DNA from: Selenomonadales bacterium
GTDB taxonomy: Bacteria > Bacillota > Negativicutes > Sporomusales > UBA7701
Direction of reading: 5' to 3'
Length of the DNA stretch: 64,000 nt
Assembly: GCA_029976065.1 (NCBI GenBank)
Contig: JARKNV010000073.1
Coordinates: 1 to 64,000, forward strand
Of the stretch, positions 50,602 through 57,892 are shown one piece after another (within the stretch, counting starts at the first letter, position 1; every line of letters begins with the position of its first letter). Both the position numbers and the translations under genes were made by a program. Under the pieces are notes generated by a model. It was not told the origin of the DNA. It made no database searches and saw nothing but the letters and a program-made list of their open reading frames with translations.

Positions 50602-51168
50602 ATGCTGGATATCCCGTCAGGCTTCGAAGAAATCATGCAAATCAAGGTTCAGCTGCATGAGGCCAGAGTCCTGTACTGGCATGTGGCCGTACTATTCTCT
50701 TTCCAATGGTGGCTCAGCATATCGGTACCGCTCTTCTTCATCTGGGCATGGTACAAACTCTGCAGGCGTTCTCAGCTCGTCGAAACGGCATTATACGGCT
50801 TGTTCTGGGCGGCGGCCGCCACCTATCTCGACACCCTCGGCACATCCTTCTTATTGTGGGAGTACCCGTACACCATACTTCCCTACGGCAGCAAACACCT
50901 ATCAGTCAACCTGACTTCCCTTCCCATAGCCCTGATGCTTGTTTACCAGTACTGCCCGTCATGGCCGGCCTTCGCCCGGGGAACGGTCGCGATCTCCCTC
51001 GTTTTCGCCTTCGTCCTCGAGCCGCTCCTCGTATGGCTGGGCATTTACATCATGTACCACTGGACATACTGGTACTCTTTTATCATCTATATCCTGCTCT
51101 CCTTCCTCTTCCGGTGGGCCGCAAAAAAAATCATCGCCATTCAGTCAGGCCACAAATTCAAGCCGTAG
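50602..51168 (+). CDS. CBO0543-like membrane protein
   Basis: 188 aa from the ATG at 50602 (GGGGA six bases upstream); the frame is open further upstream but has no better start. Five or six helices rich in Trp and Tyr: FQWWLSISVPLFFIWAWYKL, LGTSFLLWEYPYTILP, LMLVYQYCPSW and EPLLVWLGIYIMYHWTYW. This arrangement, with the WEYPY and LMLVYQYxPxW stretches, matches CBO0543-type membrane proteins of spore-forming Firmicutes. Their function is unknown. No partner gene is evident. Confidence 0.7.
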   Translation: MLDIPSGFEEIMQIKVQLHEARVLYWHVAVLFSFQWWLSISVPLFFIWAWYKLCRRSQLVETALYGLFWAAAATYLDTLGTSFLLWEYPYTILPYGSKHLSVNLTSLPIALMLVYQYCPSWPAFARGTVAISLVFAFVLEPLLVWLGIYIMYHWTYWYSFIIYILLSFLFRWAAKKIIAIQSGHKFKP

Positions 51169-51279
51169 CCACCGCACGAAAAAGCCCCGGCGAAACCGCT
51201 GGAGCTTAGTGTGCAATGCCTTTCTCATTTCCAGCAGAACCGCAAACTCCGGCCCGGCCCTCCCGGCGAACGCGCCGAG

Positions 51280-51474
51280 CTAGTCAATTACTTCTATCTC
51301 TTTGCCGCCCCACATTATTTCGATACGTTCCAGCATACGCAAATGATATTTCATCACCTTCATCAGGGCTTCCTCCGGCGATCTGGCGAACACAATGACC
51401 GAGTTATTCCAGTTGGCCTCTTGCCCGTTGTATTCTTCGACTCTCCCGTCGCATACAAACCAGATAAATTTCAT
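51280..51474 (-). CDS. 64-aa protein of unknown function, regulated with XRE gene
   Basis: 64 aa. ATG with GGGAGG five bases upstream, and a consensus sigma-A promoter 40-70 bp further up. The sequence is short, alpha/beta, with an amphipathic helix ARSPEEALMKVMKYHLRMLE and many aromatic residues. There is no signal peptide or membrane span. I do not recognise the family. A palindrome shared with the divergent XRE gene lies inside its promoter, so the neighbour is likely its repressor. That layout fits a regulated toxin, a phage remnant or a stress-induced protein, without choosing. Confidence 0.72.
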   Translation of the reverse strand: MKFIWFVCDGRVEEYNGQEANWNNSVIVFARSPEEALMKVMKYHLRMLERIEIMWGGKEIEVID

Positions 51475-51512
51475 CCTTGCCTCCCGGCCGCATGCTGCTC
51501 TTGCTCAAACTC

Positions 51513-51541
51513 ATTATAACGACATATCGTTAGTATTGTCA
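51513..51541 (-). promoter_or_regulatory. Sigma-A promoter with embedded operator
   Basis: Minus-strand TTGACA (51541-51536), 17-bp spacer, TATAAT (51518-51513): both hexamers are perfect. The palindrome TAACGA-N4-TCGTTA (51517-51532) fills the spacer and touches the -10. A bound repressor would block polymerase. Confidence 0.9.
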
Positions 51542-51577
51542 ACCATACCGCGTTAATAGTTTTTTTCTCCATTTTGT

Positions 51578-51608
51578 TATACTCTTTATAACGAACTATC
51601 GTTATAAA
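51578..51608 (+). promoter_or_regulatory. XRE gene -10 and operator
   Basis: TATACT at 51578-51583 is followed by a perfect 24-bp palindrome TTTATAACGA-N4-TCGTTATAAA (51585-51608), just before the ribosome site. The core equals the palindrome in the divergent promoter. No good -35 is visible. Autoregulation is implied. Confidence 0.82.
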
Positions 51609-51618
51609 GAGGTAGCTA

Positions 51619-51927
51619 ATGGATATTGCCAAGCGCATCTTGGAGTTATGCCATGAACAAAATATCAGTATAAATAAACTTGCCGACCTTTCCGACATAA
51701 CCCAGTCAACCCTCAATAGCATAATGAACAATAACGATCCGAACCCGCAATATAAAACCTTAGAGAAAATATGTACGGGGCTTGGCGTTACGCTTGCCGA
51801 CTTTTTCACCGAGGACCAACCGGAGCTTGAACCGGAACTCCGGCGGCTGTTGGCCACCGCCAGAAAATTGACGCCCGAGCGTAGGAAACTGGCCCAGCGG
51901 CTATTGGAAACCCTCAGTAAAGATTGA
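51619..51927 (+). CDS. XRE-family repressor
   Basis: 102 aa. An N-terminal Cro/C1-type helix-turn-helix (about 5-62), with ISINKLADLSDITQSTLNSI as the recognition region, then a helical C-terminal tail (EPELRRLLATARKLTPERRK) that may form a dimer or bind a partner. GAGG lies ten bases upstream of the ATG. Two copies of its likely binding site are found, one over its own promoter and one in the divergent promoter. No peptidase (S24) or nuclease domain is fused. A terminator follows. Function is repression of the 64-aa gene and itself, inferred from the operator layout. Confidence 0.9.
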   Translation: MDIAKRILELCHEQNISINKLADLSDITQSTLNSIMNNNDPNPQYKTLEKICTGLGVTLADFFTEDQPELEPELRRLLATARKLTPERRKLAQRLLETLSKD

Positions 51928-51942
51928 ATATCGTGTTGAACT

Positions 51943-51985
51943 AACAATGCCCGGAAGGAAATCATCCCTCTGGGCATTGTTTATT
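51943..51985 (+). terminator. Terminator of the XRE gene
   Basis: AACAATGCCC/GGGCATTGTT with a 19-nt loop that has its own short pairing, then TATTCTT. Confidence 0.75.
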
Positions 51986-52019
51986 CTTGGATTAGCCGCT
52001 TCTTTTAGTCGCTGCCTGT

Positions 52020-52231
52020 CCCGCAGGGGCGCAAACTCCGGCTCCGGTGCTCCGGGCGAACGCGCCGTATGCTCGCTCCGCGCGCCCGCAAACACCGTCG
52101 TCAACTGACATCCATGTCAGTATCCTCCTCGCTCGGCCGTCCATGGCCTCGCGTGTGGCGGCGCTGCTCCGCTTCGCCGACGGCGCGTATTCCCCCTCCG
52201 CAATGTCGCCGTCCGTTTGCGCCCCTGCGGG
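52020..52231. repeat. Palindromic element B3 with 17-bp terminal inverted repeats
   Basis: 212 bp bounded by CCCGCAGGGGCGCAAAC and its exact complement. It contains the repeat B core (52095-52154). It has no coding capacity. Between it and the terminator at 52468 (52232-52467) I see only AT-rich DNA without a gene. Confidence 0.82.
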
Positions 52232-52467
52232 GGCCTCCCCAAACACCAGCAGGAACGAGTAGTCGACGTTATTTCTTAGGTTATTTGGCCATGCACTTTC
52301 CCTGCCCTTTCCCATTTTGCTGGAAAGGATGACGAAAGAATTTATTATACCGACTCTCGGATAAAACCCTACGTGGAAGCCCCTCTACAAATATGCACAA
52401 AATATTTACACTACCTATTCCAGTTACCATGAAACTGCTATATCGGCACTGTATCGATATGTTCCGC

Positions 52468-52503
52468 AAAAATAATACCCCCGCAATCGCGGGAGGTATT
52501 ATT
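52468..52503 (-). terminator. Terminator of the 318-aa gene
   Basis: AATAATACC/GGTATTATT with an inner CCGC/GCGG stem; TTTTT follows on the minus strand. Confidence 0.88.
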
Positions 52504-52531
52504 ACTTACGGAATGAATTGTCTTAGTCTTC

Positions 52532-53488
52532 TTATGATACGGCTAATAACTTTCTATAAACGATTCTATCAAGGTCGTCATCGGTTAATCTTACACCAGG
52601 TAACAGTGCCCTCTGGTTCATAATTTGCCGAAATTCCATTAAAGCAGATGGGTTTTCCCGAGAATAGTTTTCTGCGAAAAATTTATGCCTAGTGCCTTTT
52701 ACTTCTGCAGCATAAACATCTTTTTTGTTGGGTTTATCATAAATAATTAACCCGTGCTTAAATTTTATTTTAGCTAAACTAGTTTCGTTAATTTTATGAT
52801 ATTCCTGTCGTTGGGGCAAAATCTTATGTCGAAGGTATAACCCGACAGAGTAAAAATATTTTGGGGAAACAAAAATTTTCGGTACCAATAATAGTTTACG
52901 GTTATTTGCTTTTAGAGGGTAATCTACTATAGTTTCCCATGATAGTGTTTGGGGATTCCACCAACATCCGATGATTTCTTTTGTATCCGAAAGTATAATA
53001 CTGTGCTTATTACATTGTAATTTAGTAAAATCATATAGTTTTTTTCTTATAATATTGGTAATCAAATCTGACATTCTATCTTCTGCAAAATTTTCAACAA
53101 AAAGGCATATATCCATCGGGTCTTGTATAAGCCCATCCTCAAGAAAGTGACTCCTAGAAATCTTTTTAAAGGTGTTATATAGTATTTCCTGAGATGCTCC
53201 TTTGCCACAAGACTGCCCACGAGAAAGACCTAATTTTGTTTCATTCGGTTCATGTCCAAAGTCCAATAGTTCAGCAAGGAGATAATCGTCGCCTGATTTA
53301 CAGCAGTCAAATATACATCTAAAAAAACTGTTTATGGCTGCTGTACACTCTCGTGAAAAAGAATCATATGTGTGGTCAATGATATAAGGATCTAGAAATA
53401 AGCGAATATCTGTTTTTAAATTGACATCGACAAAGTCGATATCTTCATGTCCCCGAATGTTAAGTTTGTAAAAATGGCTAAAGTGCAT
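52532..53488 (-). CDS. Unknown 318-aa protein in AT-rich island
   Basis: 318 aa from the ATG at 53488 (AGGAGG upstream). I cannot place it in a family. It opens DIDFVDVNLKTDIRLFLDP, then is mainly helical, with CNKHSIILSDTKEIIGCWWN and a final helical stretch LTDDDLDRIVYRKLL. There is no signal peptide or membrane span. Base composition is far more AT-rich than the flanks, so it is likely acquired. It is divergent from a candidate small RNA whose promoter overlaps its own. Position in a defence-like island suggests, but does not show, a protective role. Confidence 0.8.
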   Translation of the reverse strand: MHFSHFYKLNIRGHEDIDFVDVNLKTDIRLFLDPYIIDHTYDSFSRECTAAINSFFRCIFDCCKSGDDYLLAELLDFGHEPNETKLGLSRGQSCGKGASQEILYNTFKKISRSHFLEDGLIQDPMDICLFVENFAEDRMSDLITNIIRKKLYDFTKLQCNKHSIILSDTKEIIGCWWNPQTLSWETIVDYPLKANNRKLLLVPKIFVSPKYFYSVGLYLRHKILPQRQEYHKINETSLAKIKFKHGLIIYDKPNKKDVYAAEVKGTRHKFFAENYSRENPSALMEFRQIMNQRALLPGVRLTDDDLDRIVYRKLLAVS

Positions 53489-53511
53489 CTTATTCCTCCT
53501 AAAATATCATT

Positions 53512-53539
53512 TTGAATTTTTTTGAGAATATGATACACT
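53512..53539 (+). promoter_or_regulatory. Promoter of candidate small RNA
   Basis: TTGAAT (53512-53517), 16-bp spacer, TACACT (53534-53539). Overlaps on the other strand a TATCAT -10 for the 318-aa gene (53535-53530). An inverted repeat CACTATG-N10-CATAGTG (53536-53559) lies over both. Confidence 0.55.
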
Positions 53540-53574
53540 ATGGTTGGTATGACATAGTGGACCTTTATTCTCAA
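53522..53574. repeat. Nested inverted repeats over divergent promoters
   Basis: Outer TTGAGAATA/TATTCTCAA (53522-53530, 53566-53574) encloses inner CACTATG/CATAGTG (53536-53542, 53553-53559). Candidate operator or part of the RNA. Confidence 0.7.
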
Positions 53575-53626
53575 TAAAGTCCCGGTTTAAGCACTAATAT
53601 TTGCGGTATTAGTGCTTAAATTTTTT
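53546..53626 (+). ncRNA. Candidate ~80-nt structured small RNA
   Basis: No gene is on this strand, yet a strong intrinsic terminator (53586-53626) ends it: a 14-bp perfect stem, 7-nt loop and U6. Ahead of it lies a second hairpin, GGAC-C-TTTATT/AATAAA-GTCC (53559-53582). A promoter lies upstream at 53512. It is divergent from the 318-aa gene and converges with the ATPase pair. Start site is approximate. An antitoxin, antisense or regulatory RNA would fit. Confidence 0.55.
53586..53626 (+). terminator. Plus-strand terminator with no coding gene before it
   Basis: TTTAAGCACTAATA and its exact complement, loop TTTGCGG, then TTTTTT. The minus strand lacks a T run, so it acts rightward. Confidence 0.85.
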
Positions 53627-53673
53627 GCATTTATACAGATTAGCTACCACCCCCTTTAAATAAAATATCTATG

Positions 53674-53696
53674 ATAAACTGTAGTAAGAACTACAG
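53674..53696 (-). terminator. Terminator of the ATPase pair
   Basis: CTGTAGT/ACTACAG with a 4-nt loop, then TTTATC on the minus strand; weak. Confidence 0.5.
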
Positions 53697-53700
53697 GAAT

Positions 53701-54057
53701 CTAGGATGCTCGTAATTTGTTTAGCCATTGTTCAAATTGGCTTATACTGGAAAAACACTCTATTGTTATAGTTGCGTTTTTTAAAACGACAGGTCTACAG
53801 TGAATAACACAAATTTTGTCTAGTCCTTTGTTAAACATATGGTATGGACTTTCAATTTGTTTTAGTAACTTGCTAAAGGTAATATTGGGTTCCAGAATAT
53901 AATATTTGATTAGCCAGGAACTTTGAGAAGCGGAAAGTGTGCTAGAAATGCGCTGTAAGTGAAAAAGTATATTATAGTCATCATAAAATGTGTATATATT
54001 TTTGTATATTTTACGCCTCGGCAAATTTCGCTTACAATATTCATTCGCATCTTTCAT
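53701..54057 (-). CDS. Unknown 118-aa partner of AbiLi-like ATPase
   Basis: 118 aa. Starts 5 bp after the ATPase stop, with GAGG about ten bases upstream. Composition is AT-rich like the ATPase. The sequence has no visible HNH, Toprim or RloB residues, so the usual AbiLii effector is absent. It is alpha/beta, with an N-terminal Arg/Lys/Tyr-rich segment (EYCKRNLPRRKIYKNIYTFY) and a CVIHCRPVVLK strand. It could be a remnant, a new effector or an antitoxin. The tight spacing shows co-expression. Confidence 0.7.
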   Translation of the reverse strand: MKDANEYCKRNLPRRKIYKNIYTFYDDYNILFHLQRISSTLSASQSSWLIKYYILEPNITFSKLLKQIESPYHMFNKGLDKICVIHCRPVVLKNATITIECFSSISQFEQWLNKLRAS

Positions 54058-54062
54058 AAAAA

Positions 54063-55412
54063 CTACGCCTCTTCGAAGTTTGGAATAGCATTATATCGTC
54101 CAAGTAGATATGATTTATCTATTCGTTTATCAAACCGCTCATTAAACTGTTCTAAAGAATATAACTCGGATTCCTCATTCGAGTTTTTATTAACGAACCA
54201 AATTTCGTCACGCCTCAATAAATCCAAATTGAGTAATCTTGATTCATGAGTAGTGACAATTAACTGGATATTTTTTTTGTTTATTGACTTAAAATAAGAC
54301 TCAATAAATCTATAAGTTAGAAGCGGATGCAAGCTTCTATCGACTTCATCAATTACATATACTTTATTGTTGCTTTCAGTGAACAATATTTCTACTAGTT
54401 CTAAAATGCGTCGAGTTCCATCTGATTCTTCGCATATATTAAATGAACCATGAGAACCGTGTTCAAACTCTATTGTTTTTATCATAATATTATAATTTTC
54501 ATCTACCTCAAAAATGAAAAACTCTTTGTCCACTCTAAGAATTATGCCGATTTCTGACGGTGGAAAGCTTTCCTTCTTTGAATGTATAATTTTTTGTTCA
54601 ATATCTTCTTGAACCTTCTTTAGTAATTTCTCGGGTATTGAATTAATTATATCGTCGCGCTTAGCATCTATAATTCTAAAATTGGTTATTCCGGTACTAA
54701 ACTTATTGATCGTATTGAAGATTTCTTCAGAATTGGATTTTGTTGTAAAATATGAATAACTTGAAAAGGGCCTGTCTGGATAATTAATATCCACATCAAA
54801 CTTAAACCAGTTATATATTTCTTTGAAGATTATCAACTCCGACTTAGTTTTGTATAGCTCTGATTTATCCCTATTCATTACACTCAGAAAAAGTGCAGAT
54901 TCGTCTGCTTTGGTGTCATCAAAGTAGATACGAAGGCGTTGATTAACTTCGTTTTTTTTGAAAAGTTTACCTATCAAATACTCGTTGCTAAGTAAATCTC
55001 GATAGAAAATTTTTGACAACGAATCTTGATGTACTTCGTTTAGCCATTCCTTTGTAATAGTGCTTTCTGATAATTTTATTTGAAAACCATAATTATAGAA
55101 TTTTTCGTTGACCTTTATTTCGAATTCAAAATGGCTTACTTTATCTCTATATTGTTCAGTTGTTCTGTTATATTTTCGTGTAAACCCCTTAGGGATTCCG
55201 TCTACAATAACTTTTTGGGAAAAATCTAGGGCATTTACGAAACTGGATTTACCAGAGGCATTAGCACCATACAACGCGCTGAATCGCAGAATACTAACTT
55301 TTTTACTCGTTAAGATATGGTCGCGATGGCCTCTAACCTTACCCGCTACCATACTAAATTCTTGTAATGGGCCGAAAGACAAAAAGTTACCAATTCTAAA
55401 TTTAATAAGCAT
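54063..55412 (-). CDS. AbiLi/RloA-like AAA (ABC-type) ATPase
   Basis: 449 aa. N-terminus MLIKFRIGNFLSFG and Walker A GANASGKSS (49-57), with the long insert of the AAA_15/AAA_21 family. Walker B is VYVIDEVD near 350, followed by the switch His VTTHESRLL. Relatives are AbiLi of lactococcal abortive infection and RloA near restriction loci, paired with a Toprim-type second gene. Here the second gene is a 118-aa unknown. AT-rich codon use points to horizontal transfer. It probably senses phage and triggers a partner; that is from family knowledge. Confidence 0.82.
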   Translation of the reverse strand: MLIKFRIGNFLSFGPLQEFSMVAGKVRGHRDHILTSKKVSILRFSALYGANASGKSSFVNALDFSQKVIVDGIPKGFTRKYNRTTEQYRDKVSHFEFEIKVNEKFYNYGFQIKLSESTITKEWLNEVHQDSLSKIFYRDLLSNEYLIGKLFKKNEVNQRLRIYFDDTKADESALFLSVMNRDKSELYKTKSELIIFKEIYNWFKFDVDINYPDRPFSSYSYFTTKSNSEEIFNTINKFSTGITNFRIIDAKRDDIINSIPEKLLKKVQEDIEQKIIHSKKESFPPSEIGIILRVDKEFFIFEVDENYNIMIKTIEFEHGSHGSFNICEESDGTRRILELVEILFTESNNKVYVIDEVDRSLHPLLTYRFIESYFKSINKKNIQLIVTTHESRLLNLDLLRRDEIWFVNKNSNEESELYSLEQFNERFDKRIDKSYLLGRYNAIPNFEEA

Positions 55413-55637
55413 AGCAATCTCCCCCCGTCAGTTGTTCAAGCCAATTATAAGTGAAAAAATCACTTTTGTAAATAAAAAATAAGGGTATTTTATCTATTAA
55501 TGTCATTATTAAGTGAAGTTGTTGTCTTATTCGCTGGATATTTGTCAAATCATGAGGCTATTTCTTTTTTATCCCGTCTCCAAGGAAGAGCCAAAATCGT
55601 CCCTCTGCGCACCTAAAACCTCAGCGCCTTTACCAGC

Positions 55638-55741
55638 CCCCCCTCCCCCGCACCTCGCTCCCCAATATCCCTCACTCCCACGGCCACCCCACAACACCCA
55701 ACCACCCCACCGCTCAACCTAACACACCCAATAGCCGCATG
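55638..55741. repeat. C-rich repeat, copy 1, with G-quadruplex motif
   Basis: Direct repeat ending AACCTAACACACCCAATAGC; matches 56602-56703. At 55677-55708 the C runs are 3,4,3,4 with loops of 7,6,5, so the minus strand fits G3+N1-7. Located 230 bp upstream of the ATPase start. The rest of 55413-55839 has no gene. Confidence 0.8.
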
Positions 55742-55805
55742 TTCTGTTGGTAGGATATGGATATAAAAGGACGGTTCTTTTGTATCATTGCCACGCCCGC
55801 ACAGC

Positions 55806-55834
55806 AAAACCCCGGCCTCCCGGCCGGGGTTTTT
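55806..55834. terminator. Terminator of the secreted protein gene
   Basis: AAAACCCCGGCC and its complement with a 4-nt loop; T runs on both strands. Confidence 0.92.
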
Positions 55835-55839
55835 ATCTG

Positions 55840-56505
55840 CTAAATTCTTTGAGGGTTGGCGGTTTCGCTGAAGCGCAGCGTTGTGCCTGCGGGGTAGGTG
55901 GTCCCGTTTATCGTTACGTCATTGGCCAGCGTTCCCGTGATTACCTCGCCGTTGGAGCCGAAAAGCACTTCGGTGAGACCCTTGAATTTTACGAATCCTG
56001 CGTTGGTGTCATTCGGTAAAGATGTGCGCCATCCCTTGGGATGAAAATAAGTGTCGGCTTTTGGCGTTCCCCGGAGAAGACTGCCGTCGTTGTTGAATTC
56101 GATATAAGTACAGTATTTTAGATATACGACCGGGTTCGCGTCGCCGTATAAAATAACCGTCGCGTCGTGTTGCAAAGTTCCCGAAAGCGTCAGGCCGCGT
56201 TCGTTAAAAGTGACCCTGCCTGGTTTGAAGGCGACGAGCGCGCGAGCGCCTTCCCCCGCTAGTCCTTCGAAAAGGGCGGAGCTATAACCGACGGTGAGTA
56301 ATCGCTCGTTCCACCTCAAATCGCCGGAAATCACCTCGTTGTTATCATTCAAAGTAACCGTGGTCCCTTCCCTGAAAGTCAGCGCCCCGGCGATCCAGCC
56401 CTGAGGGTGAAGCTCCGTATCGCGCTCCATGAATTTGGTTGTCGAGCAAAACGCCACAGCCGGGATAACCAGAAACACCGCCAGGATAATTATAACCCTT
56501 TTCAT
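55840..56505 (-). CDS. Secreted protein with internal beta repeats
   Basis: 221 aa. A signal peptide (1 to about 20, ending in AVAFCST) leads to a body built from repeats: TVTLNDNNEVISGDL, RVTFNERGLTLSGTL, YIEFNNDGSLLRGTP and EVLFGSNGEVITGTL, each about 35-45 residues apart and holding an F/L-x-x-x-G-x-x-x-x-G pattern. Between repeats lie HPQGW and HPKGW motifs, at two places. The fold is likely a beta-helix or stacked sheet on the cell surface. GGGGGA lies upstream of the start. I know no named family. Function unknown; adhesion or wall binding is conceivable. Confidence 0.75.
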   Translation of the reverse strand: MKRVIIILAVFLVIPAVAFCSTTKFMERDTELHPQGWIAGALTFREGTTVTLNDNNEVISGDLRWNERLLTVGYSSALFEGLAGEGARALVAFKPGRVTFNERGLTLSGTLQHDATVILYGDANPVVYLKYCTYIEFNNDGSLLRGTPKADTYFHPKGWRTSLPNDTNAGFVKFKGLTEVLFGSNGEVITGTLANDVTINGTTYPAGTTLRFSETANPQRI

Positions 56506-56601
56506 AAAATCCCCCTGCGAATCAAATTTTGCGTATTACTTCCTCGTTTTTCCATTATATTCCTCCTAATACATAAAATTCACCCTATCACCTCCCCCGC
56601 C

Positions 56602-56703
56602 TCCCTCCCCCCGCACCTCACTCCCCAATATCCCTCACCCCCACAGCCACCCCAACAACACCCAGCCCCCCACCGCTCAACCTAACACACCCAATAGCCA
56701 CAT
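56602..56703. repeat. C-rich repeat, copy 2, with G-quadruplex motif
   Basis: About 85 percent identical by eye to 55638-55741. At 56638-56671 C runs of 5,4,3,6 with loops 7,7,2. Lies 100 bp upstream of the secreted protein start. The wider gap 56506-57014 carries no other gene. Confidence 0.8.
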
Positions 56704-57014
56704 GGCACCGCCAACCCGCCCGGCCGTTTTCTCTCCCCGCCGCCGCCCGTGCGCATAAATGCCGCCCGCAGTTTTCCCCCCTTGAACCCCGCCCCCGTCT
56801 CCCCTCCTCGCTCACCTCATCCTCTCCTTGCCCCCTTCAGCCTACCACCCCATGCCCCCAACCCTCTCGCCTCATAACCTCGTACCCCAACTCCCAATTT
56901 CCCCTTTGTGTCTCTGGAAAATATTGTAAAATTACACTTTTGACCATTCCTTGCACTTCAAAAAAATCGGCCTCCCGCTGCCTTTCGGCGCCTGGAGGCC
57001 ATTTAGCCGTTACC

Positions 57015-57344
57015 TTAGTTCTGTTTGTCTTTTCCGTCATCGCGTTTTGCGCAGCCTTCGCCGGGCCCGCCGGGAATACCGCAGTCCTTGTTGCTGATAA
57101 GCGCAGCCATCCGTTGCTGCTGGCCGGCGGCAAAAGCCTCGGCGTCGGCCAGCGAGCCGAAGGTCAGCTTGCCGTTTGCCGACAGGTACGAATAGTAATC
57201 TTGCCCGCTCGGCTTATGGACGATTTTTACCGTGTACCGGTCCTCCTCGTGCAGCTCGATTACGACAAGCCACCGAGAATCTTCGTGAATCCATTCCCGT
57301 TTTATTATTCCCCAGTCGACGGTCTCCTGATAGCGGTAATCCAT
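57015..57344 (-). CDS. Unknown 109-aa protein
   Basis: 109 aa. The ATG has GAGGTG six bases upstream. The first 85 residues look globular and beta-rich (WLVVIELHEEDRYTVKIVHK, YLSANGKLTFGS) with an ADAEAFAAGQQQRM helix; the tail is polar and charged (GEGCAKRDDGKDKQ). There is no signal or membrane span. I recognise no family. It stands alone between two C-rich repeat copies. Codon usage is in line with the GC-rich neighbours. Some chance remains that the tail is non-coding. Confidence 0.6.
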   Translation of the reverse strand: MDYRYQETVDWGIIKREWIHEDSRWLVVIELHEEDRYTVKIVHKPSGQDYYSYLSANGKLTFGSLADAEAFAAGQQQRMAALISNKDCGIPGGPGEGCAKRDDGKDKQN

Positions 57345-57639
57345 TTTGCACCTCGCACATTAAAGCGTCAGCGGCCATACCGCCCCTTACAAATGCCCTT
57401 CTTGGCAATATTAATTATAAACTAATTATAATTATAAATAAACCGCGGTGTCAATGCATGCGCGAGGAACCCCCCGCCTCCTCGCCCTCCTCCCCCCGCC
57501 CCCTTCTCCCTCACTTCTCGAACATTTCGCTGCCTCTCCTCTGACATTTCACCAACATACTCTGGCATTACCCTGCCGTTTTTCCGCCATCTTTCTATCG
57601 TCTTCTGTCCCCTCCCTCTTCCCCGCATCATCCCTCCGC

Positions 57640-57745
57640 CTTTCCCCTTTCCCCCTCGATCCCTCGCCCCTCAATCCCCTCGCCCCACGACACCCATCCA
57701 CCCTCCACCCAACCAGCCCAACCCAATACGCCCCACAGCCGCATG
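57640..57745. repeat. C-rich repeat, copy 3 (diverged), with G-quadruplex motif
   Basis: Shares the CACAGCCGCATG end and C-rich body. At 57676-57719 six C runs (4,4,3,3,3,3) with loops 3,6,5,4,6. Lies about 300 bp upstream of the 109-aa gene's start. The gap 57345-57892 is otherwise C-rich and G-poor, without a gene. Confidence 0.7.
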
Positions 57746-57892
57746 TCTCGCTGGTAATATTTGTAAAGTGCAAGTGAAAGCCCCGTCCGTCGCACCCCGG
57801 AACGGGGTTTTGTTTCGCCACGCCGCAGAGGCGCACATGCGGCTGCCGGCGAATATAATGATAACGATTTACTACTTTATTGGAGGTACCAT

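Noticed and set aside
53522-53626. Assignment of the candidate RNA to the known abiF RNA class
   Set aside because: The gene next to it is not Abi_2 and lies on the other strand; similarity is only a final terminator hairpin.
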